DNA of 9,599 bases from Porphyromonas sp. Its GTDB lineage: Bacteria; Bacteroidota; Bacteroidia; Bacteroidales; Porphyromonadaceae. Positions 1 to 3,819 of this stretch are shown piece after piece. Location: positions 1-9,599 of the forward strand of contig JASBZJ010000069.1 of NCBI GenBank assembly GCA_029983495.1, written 5' to 3'. The notes under the pieces were generated by a model. It saw nothing but the letters and a program-made list of their open reading frames with translations, made no database searches and was not told the DNA's origin. Made by a program: the position numbers and the translations under genes. Numbering within the stretch: the stretch's first letter is position 1; every line of letters begins with the position of its first letter.

Positions 1-11
1 AGACGTTGTGA

Positions 12-227
12 TGGCGAAGCCCATCCTCGAGAAGCGCATCACTATTCGCCAAATACTTAGGTGTGGTTAAACCGAAGAGCGACAAGTTAGAAAGGATTAA
101 GGCAACACACCTTTATGCAGTAACAATAAACAATGTGGTAAGCACACTTATTGTGCTGGAGGATCTTAACGGAGTTTCTTCTCTATATAGCATATCTGAT
201 GGTATGGAAACAGTGAAAGGGCAATAA
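12..227 (+). pseudogene. Unidentified coding remnant, C-terminal part, probably frameshifted
   Basis: One frame is open from just after a TGA at 9-11 to a TAA at 225-227 and gives about 71 residues, ending ...SSLYSISDGMETVKGQ. It has no ATG before the last few codons. A second frame, open from the window edge to a TAA at 68-70, reads like protein as well (MAKPILEKRITIRQ...), so the original gene may have shifted frame between positions 30 and 60. I do not recognise the family. The stop codon sits inside the long hairpin at 215-285. Alternatively the stretch is not coding at all. The upstream part lies outside the window, so neither truncation nor frameshift can be confirmed. Confidence 0.3.
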
Positions 228-285
228 GCTAAATTCTCGACGTGGAACTACAATCCACGTAGGAGAATCTGCTTAAAGCCCTTTC
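215..285. other. Long imperfect hairpin / inverted repeat
   Basis: Four nested complementary blocks fold into one 71-nt hairpin: GAAAGGGC (215-222) with GCCCTTTC (278-285), AAGC (226-229) with GCTT (271-274), ATTCTC (233-238) with GAGAAT (263-268), and ACGTGG (240-245) with CCACGT (255-260). The loop is 9 nt (246-254). That gives 24 Watson-Crick pairs with small internal loops. No T-run follows on either strand, so it is not a classical terminator. It could be an RNA element read from the minus strand, where a TACCTTTG box sits just upstream (294-301), a Rho-type 3' end structure, or a folded recombination site. Confidence 0.6.
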
Positions 286-293
286 TTGTGCCA

Positions 294-301
294 CAAAGGT
301 A
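294..301 (-). promoter_or_regulatory. Possible -7 promoter box, minus strand
   Basis: On the minus strand this reads TACCTTTG, an exact match to the Bacteroidetes -7 consensus TAnnTTTG. Transcription would begin near 288-290, only a few bases before the long hairpin at 215-285. No clear TTG -33 element is visible at the expected distance, so this could be chance. Confidence 0.3.
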
Positions 302-350
302 ACGCTTTTTGAGCAGGCTTTGCCCTCTTTTCCCCTCGCTGTGTGTTCAT

Positions 351-385
351 TTTGGCGGATAATTCAAATACTTTACTTACCTTTG
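351..385 (+). promoter_or_regulatory. Bacteroidetes-type promoter for the BRO-N unit or its leader RNA
   Basis: TTTG at 351-354 and TACCTTTG at 378-385 match the -33 and -7 elements of the Bacteroidetes sigma factor, with a 23-nt spacer (slightly longer than the usual 19-21). Transcription would start near 390. This leaves a leader of about 215 nt before the BRO-N start codon. Confidence 0.5.
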
Positions 386-606
386 CTACCGCTTAACTGA
401 TTGGAGGGCATGTAACAGGCTCTCGATCCAACAAATAATAACCACTGGATTACGGGGGCTTCGCTCTTTTTTAAGAGGGCATGCTTCTTCGAAATTCAAA
501 CAGAAAATAAAGGTACCCGTACCCCTGTGTGTTAGCTGTAATGGCGCACAAATTCAATCTCCGATTGGTTAAGCAACAGGAAAGGCGGGTGCTTTTCTTT
601 TTTATC
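386..606 (+). other. Non-coding leader upstream of the BRO-N gene
   Basis: I see no gene between the end of the coding remnant (227) and the BRO-N gene (607). Downstream of the 351-385 promoter lie a small ATCCA/TGGAT hairpin (about 426-452) and a G-rich hairpin, GGGC (456-459) with GCTC (463-466), followed by six T residues (467-472). The latter could be a weak terminator or attenuator. Overlapping it, CTCTT (464-468) can pair with AAGAG (473-477). The mutually exclusive pairings would suit an attenuated leader or a short separate RNA, but nothing in the sequence proves either. Confidence 0.35.
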
Positions 607-1218
607 ATGATGGAACAAACCATTGAAGTCCTAAAACAAACCGAACTGTGCGGACAGCAGTTCCAAGTATACGGCTCTGCCGATGAACCCCTATTCAAAG
701 CTAAAGATGTAGCCGAAATCCTCGAACACTCGAATCACAAAATGATGCTCGAAGGGGTAGACGATGATGAAAAGGGGGTAAGGATTGTTTACTCCCATGG
801 AGGACCTCAAGAAACATGGATGCTTACGGAATACGGTTTATACGAAGTGCTGATGCAGAGCCGTAAGCCTATTGCCAAGCAATTCAAAAAAGGCGTCAAG
901 CAAGTGTTGTGCCAGCTCAGGCTCAAGGCAATGAGCCTTCTACCCCAAGGCGAACAGCTACTCGGGGTAACCCCTATAATCTACCAAGGCAAAGTATGGT
1001 ACCACCTGCGCAGTATTTACCAAGGCATGGGGCTTAAACGCCACAGTGCCGATGGCAAATGCCTAAGCAACCGTTACCCTGGCGAAGTGGTTCGCCTTAA
1101 CGGAAGTAATTACATTTCGTACAAGGTAGCCCAAATGCTCGTGGCTCTCAGCCAGTACCGCTTGCTCAAGCAACAACTCCTTCTCCTCCCCGAAAACAAT
1201 AACCCTGAAAACGCCTAA
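607..1218 (+). CDS. BRO-N domain phage antirepressor-like protein
   Basis: A protein of about 203 residues from the ATG at 607 (a second ATG follows at 610). The N-terminal ~105 residues match the BRO-N fold of phage antirepressors and baculovirus BRO proteins. Visible marks are the FKAKDVAEILEHSN segment, a later acidic DDDEKG turn, WMLTEYGLYEVLMQSRKPIA, and KQFKKGVKQVL. Proteins of this family bind DNA and typically control lysogeny or host genes. The remaining ~90 residues contain a separate module (YHLRSIYQGMGLKR...NGSNYISYKVAQ) that I cannot name. The frame stays open upstream to a GTG at 529 and an ATG at 541, but the residues so added (HKFNLRLVKQQERR...) do not look like the family start, so 607 is preferred. 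There is no strong ribosome-binding site. It is followed 4 nt later by the 1223 gene, likely in one transcript. Confidence 0.8.
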   Translation: MMEQTIEVLKQTELCGQQFQVYGSADEPLFKAKDVAEILEHSNHKMMLEGVDDDEKGVRIVYSHGGPQETWMLTEYGLYEVLMQSRKPIAKQFKKGVKQVLCQLRLKAMSLLPQGEQLLGVTPIIYQGKVWYHLRSIYQGMGLKRHSADGKCLSNRYPGEVVRLNGSNYISYKVAQMLVALSQYRLLKQQLLLLPENNNPENA

Positions 1219-1222
1219 TGCC

Positions 1223-1429
1223 ATGCCTACACTTGTAAAAAAGAACGGAGGCATAATAATAAGCCTCAACAATCAACTCGATAATGCCGACGAATGGCAA
1301 AACATGATGCACAGCCTTATCGAAGCAGTACGTCTCGCAAGCTTTCAAAACGAGTGCCAAACCGATGGTCTCGATGGCGTGTTCCGCCTTATGGACGAGC
1401 TTTGCGATGTAGCCTTTGAACAAAGCTAA
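1223..1429 (+). CDS. Small conserved-looking hypothetical protein, partner of the BRO-N gene
   Basis: A 68-residue acidic protein that begins 4 nt after the BRO-N stop codon and ends just before a run of eight C residues (1431-1438). The close spacing and the shared terminator at 1460-1493 indicate co-transcription. The sequence is largely predicted helical (NADEWQNMMHSLIEAVRL, GVFRLMDELCDVAFEQ), has no signal peptide or membrane segment, and carries two cysteines. I do not recognise a family. Small helical proteins next to antirepressor-like genes can be binding partners, but that is only context. An ATG at 1218 overlapping the BRO-N stop is in another frame and is not used here. Confidence 0.6.
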   Translation: MPTLVKKNGGIIISLNNQLDNADEWQNMMHSLIEAVRLASFQNECQTDGLDGVFRLMDELCDVAFEQS

Positions 1430-1459
1430 TCCCCCCCCACACACATAACCATATACAGC

Positions 1460-1493
1460 AAAGGGCAAACCATTACGGCTTGCCCTTTTTTTT
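1460..1493 (+). terminator. Rho-independent terminator of the BRO-N operon
   Basis: AAAGGGCAA (1460-1468) pairs perfectly with TTGCCCTTT (1480-1488) around an 11-nt loop, and the T-run continues to 1493 (eight T in total). It lies 31 nt after the stop of the 1223 gene and insulates the tRNA-like RNA unit that follows. Confidence 0.85.
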
Positions 1494-1510
1494 ACTTACA
1501 ATAATACACG

Positions 1511-1544
1511 TTGCTACCTATATTACATATACTTACTACCTTTG
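1511..1544 (+). promoter_or_regulatory. Promoter of the tRNA-like RNA
   Basis: TTG at 1511-1513 and TACCTTTG at 1537-1544 are separated by 23 nt, the same spacing as at the promoter at 351-385. The -7 box ends 4 nt before the first base of the 12-bp closing stem at 1549, so the RNA would begin almost exactly at the base of its own fold. Confidence 0.6.
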
Positions 1545-1548
1545 TGGT

Positions 1549-1654
1549 GGAGAAGATGAGGATGCCATCAATAGGTAGATGGATATCTCCCCCCAAAATG
1601 GGGGAATATTTATGGAGGGTTCGATTCCCTTACTCATCTTCTCCCTCTTTTTTT
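1549..1654 (+). ncRNA. tRNA-like structured small RNA with its own promoter and terminator
   Basis: The 96 nt from 1549 to 1644 fold as a four-armed cloverleaf. The closing stem is GGAGAAGATGAG (1549-1560) with CTCATCTTCTCC (1633-1644), 12 perfect pairs. A D-like arm follows, CCATC (1565-1569) with GATGG (1578-1582) around an AATAGGTA loop containing GG. The middle arm pairs ATAT plus TCCCCC (1583-1593, one bulged C) with GGGGGA plus ATAT (1600-1609) around a CAAAAT loop. A T-like arm (1615-1631) carries TTCGATT (1620-1626) between GAGGG and CCCTT. A seven-T run (1648-1654) completes a terminator. It differs from a real tRNA: the acceptor-like stem is 12 bp, the middle loop has 6 nt (or lacks U33 if re-paired with 7), the anticodon arm is too long, and no discriminator/CCA end is evident. 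Alternatives are a decayed tRNA or a tRNA-derived attachment site. Structure by eye; function unknown. Confidence 0.55.
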
Positions 1655-2340
1655 ATCATTTCATACTTATTCGCCAATAGAATCCATTCTTCTACAACGC
1701 CTGCCGTTACAAGCAGGTTTTCTTTTTCGTACCCCTTTACGTTGTACTCAGGTTGTATGCAAAATTTCGCCCACATATCATTGGGTAACCTGTAAGCGAA
1801 TATGATGTTTTGATGGCTTTTATCGAATAATACTCTCCCTTGTTGAATCGCCTTTGGCAATAGCTCTAACTCTTCCTTTGAAAGTGATTTACCAAGTCGC
1901 TCTTTTTCATCTCTTAGGGCATGCATGATTTGCTTCTGGTTTACCTTAATATGGTATGTACCATCCTGCGATGGTGAGAGTGGTATTTTGTGTTTTGTAA
2001 AGAACGATACAACTTCTGCGGGAATAGGTGCTACAACTGTAGGCGTGTACTGGTTGTTACCAACTACTCCGCAAAGTGTCCTCTGTACAGATTGCGCTTT
2101 TTTGAGGTGTTCTTGATATAAGGCATACTTTTCGTTCTGCTTCCTCTTTATTGCAATATTCTTATACAACGTTGCTGTAATGTTGCATTCGGGGTCGGGT
2201 TCAGGATTAGTAGTAAGGATGTATGGGAAGAAGCCTTGCTCGGTGTGGTGTGTACGCATGGTGTGTTGGAGTATGGTGTTTTGTAACTTATAGTAATATA
2301 AAGTTTTTGCCAGCTGACCATTGCTTCTAGAATAGCGCAT
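1630..2340 (-). CDS. Putative phage-derived PBECR-like nuclease (barnase/EndoU/colicin E5-D/RelE group)
   Basis: A 236-residue soluble protein without signal peptide. The C-terminal ~130 residues resemble the PBECR nuclease domains found at the ends of phage head-morphogenesis and polymorphic-toxin proteins: a helix with a conserved-looking histidine (VNQKQIMHALRDEKE, about residues 133-147), then LSKEELELLPKAIQQGRVLFD, a strand NIIFAYRL, and the terminal LLVTAGVVEEW segment. The N-terminal ~90 residues (YYYKLQNTILQHTMR..., then a charged KRKQNEKYALYQEHLKKAQ helix) could be the remnant of a larger phage virion protein. The ATG at 2340 is the first in a frame open from a stop near 2405, so a 5' truncation is possible. 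No clear promoter is seen. Its last four codons and stop overlap, antisense, the 3' arm of the tRNA-like RNA. The family call rests on pattern recognition only. Confidence 0.55.
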   Translation of the reverse strand: MRYSRSNGQLAKTLYYYKLQNTILQHTMRTHHTEQGFFPYILTTNPEPDPECNITATLYKNIAIKRKQNEKYALYQEHLKKAQSVQRTLCGVVGNNQYTPTVVAPIPAEVVSFFTKHKIPLSPSQDGTYHIKVNQKQIMHALRDEKERLGKSLSKEELELLPKAIQQGRVLFDKSHQNIIFAYRLPNDMWAKFCIQPEYNVKGYEKENLLVTAGVVEEWILLANKYEMIKKEGEDE

Positions 2341-2454
2341 TATAAGTGTGATGGAAAAGAAGCAAGGTGCGGGTGTGCTATGTATTGCTTTGACAATAGA
2401 GTGTTATAAGACGCATAACAGGGATGCTATATTTTTGCTTTGGTGTGGGTGTAT

Positions 2455-2562
2455 TGTAGGGTATGCATGGGTGTTATCGAATTGTAGATTGCCGAGTACT
2501 CTTTGGCGAGTGTTCCGTTTGTAGGGTACGCATGGATGTTATCGAATTCTAGATTGCCGAGT
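2455..2562 (+). repeat. Two 43-bp direct repeats, 65-bp period
   Basis: Copy one is 2455-2497 and copy two 2520-2562. Both begin TGTAGGGTA and end AGATTGCCGAGT. They differ at three of 43 positions (T/C, G/A and G/C). The 22-bp spacer (2498-2519) is unrelated. Two copies at 93% identity in non-coding DNA suggest a recent local duplication or a dispersed repeat family. Confidence 0.75.
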
Positions 2563-2711
2563 GGCAGATTATCAACCGTTGTTTGCCTGTCTATCGGCCG
2601 ACGTTTATTTAACTATCATCCATAGCTTGCCTATTTATCAACCGATATCTTTCGATTTTCTAACTAATATTTACCTAACAGTCGACCAGCATTTCTATAC
2701 CCCTATCGCAA

Positions 2712-2810
2712 TCTCATGGAAATTTGGAATGTTCGCTTTGGAGCTTTTCAAAGATGAAATGTTAAAATCTCAGGGAAATTTGGAATGTCGCTCATGGAAA
2801 TTTGGTTTGT
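2712..2810 (+). repeat. Cluster of three GGAAATTTGG repeats
   Basis: The unit CTCATGGAAATTTGGAATGT occurs at 2713-2732, again with one change (CTCAGGG...) at 2769-2787 or thereabouts, and in shortened form at 2791-2810. The first two are followed by TTCGCT or CGCT. Spacing is irregular (about 56 and 22 bp), so it is not a CRISPR-like array. The cluster ends directly at the border of the open frame of the truncated gene at 2813, so it may mark the junction where that gene lost its 5' end. Confidence 0.6.
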
Positions 2811-2812
2811 AG

Positions 2813-3448
2813 ATATATAAGTTTACAACAAAGTATCATTATACTTATTTTACCGATGGTTACTTTAAGCTTGTTCCTTCATCGTATGTGACTCAAAAAG
2901 AATACTACGATTTTTTTCTAACCGACAACAGCGATTTCCCCATAATAAGTACTAAGTATGGCGAAAAAACAGGCGAGTGGTACTTAACCAATGTATATTG
3001 CACTTCTCCTCAGTATGTTATAGGCGATCATGCTCCATTACGTAGCTTACTTGAGCAAATAGGGTTTAGATACCAAGGGGTTAGCCCTGAAACGGGAAGC
3101 GATTCGTACTACCATAACGAACGTAACATTTTTGTTTACCTATCGCATGTATTATTACAGGGGAATACCTTTTATGTAGTTTCGTTCCTAGAGGATCCAG
3201 GGCGAGAACATACCGCTACTACCAATGTAAAGCAAGCAAAAGAATTAATTGTAGTAGATGAGGGGAATGCCTTAAACGTAGAGTTAGCTGATCGAATTGA
3301 TAACTGTTTGGTGCGACTATTCGATGTAAATGGTGCAAAGTTGTACGAAGGATACACACGGAATGGGCAACTTACAATTCCTTTTGGGGATAGGGGTGTA
3401 TTTTTCGTTAAAGCCGAAGGGTATACAACCGTAAAAGTTATTCGTTAA
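2813..3448 (+). pseudogene. 5'-truncated secreted protein with T9SS C-terminal sorting domain
   Basis: The frame is open from a TAG at 2810-2812 to the stop at 3446-3448. Its first possible start is a GTG at 2888, yet the 25 codons before it (…YTYFTDGYFKLVPSSY) look equally protein-like, and no signal peptide is present. A beheaded gene is therefore more likely than a genuine GTG start. The final ~70 residues (CLVRLFDVNGAKLYEGYTR, then LTIPFGDRGVFFVKAEGY and a last VKVIR) have the two-strand-plus-GVYxVK pattern of type IX secretion (Por/type A) C-terminal domains, which route proteins across the outer membrane and are cleaved there. The middle (LRSLLEQIGFRYQGV) is not recognised. The repeat cluster at 2712-2810 abuts the broken end. 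Confidence 0.6.
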
Positions 3449-3484
3449 CTGCAACCTCAATTTAGTTGAGTGTATACTTCCTGA

Positions 3485-3700
3485 TTCTTAATCCCAGATG
3501 TGCCATCATACTATAAAAAAGAGGGTGTAGCAAAAAATATCTACATTTATGACTTGACCAGTAACGAAGCTTTATTCCAAACAAAGGATCCTCATGATAA
3601 GTTAAGTATATCCATCTCATCTCAGAGACGGTTTATATATTTTGTGTCTGCAAAAATTGGAGGAATAATAGGGAATAGTCGAATTATAAAGTCACAATGA
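3485..3700 (+). pseudogene. Remnant of an unidentified beta-rich protein
   Basis: The frame is open from a TGA at 3482-3484 to the stop at 3698-3700, about 71 residues. The only possible starts are a GTG at 3500 and later codons, with no signal peptide. The text (YYKKEGVAKNIYIYDLTSNE, then a SISISSQRRFIYFVSAKIGG stretch) reads like one blade of a beta-propeller or similar beta-rich domain of a cell-surface protein. It could be the broken-off end of a larger gene, deposited between the truncated T9SS gene and the intact one. A short hairpin CTCAA/TTGAG (3456-3470) separates it from the previous remnant. A real small gene cannot be excluded. Confidence 0.4.
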
Positions 3701-3819
3701 TAGCTATTATTCCCATGATCAGGAAAAATAAAACATGATAATAAATTGTGCTATGGAGCAATTCATATAGTCATAATAATGTAATTTGTTGAACTAGAAA
3801 ACTTAACACAAAGACAACT

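Larger units (their letters stand above)
2341..2812. other. Gene-free, repeat-bearing intergenic stretch
   Basis: About 470 bases with no convincing gene. The stretch holds a pair of 43-bp direct repeats (2455-2562) and a cluster of short GGAAATTTGG repeats (2712-2810). A GTG-started frame at 2561-2812 spans the repeats but begins inside the second 43-bp copy and has no protein-like features beyond the repeat, so I do not count it as a gene. The minus-strand nuclease gene would need its promoter here. I see no TAnnTTTG box for it. Confidence 0.5.

Noticed and set aside
215..285. Integron attC site
   Set aside because: The arms lack the RYYYAAC and GTTRRRY core sites, and no integrase gene or cassette array is visible.
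529..606. N-terminal extension of the BRO-N protein from GTG 529 or ATG 541
   Set aside because: The added residues do not resemble the family. The BRO-N domain begins normally a few residues after the ATG at 607.
1166..1468. Minus-strand frames opposite the BRO-N and 1223 genes
   Set aside because: They are antisense shadows of genes with clear homology or operon context and have no promoter or terminator of their own.
1555..1638. A canonical tRNA with a 7-bp acceptor stem starting GATGAG
   Set aside because: Position 7/66 would be a G-A mismatch, the anticodon loop would lack U33, the variable region would be about 10 nt with no arm, the discriminator would be T, and no CCA follows. The fold is tRNA-like only.
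2455..2810. CRISPR array
   Set aside because: There are only two 43-bp copies, plus an unrelated cluster with irregular spacing, and no cas genes.
2561..2812. An 83-residue protein from a GTG at 2561
   Set aside because: It starts inside a 43-bp repeat copy, runs through the GGAAATTTGG repeats and shows no domain or start signal.
3456..3470. Terminator after the truncated T9SS gene
   Set aside because: It is a 5-bp stem without a following T-run, too weak to call.
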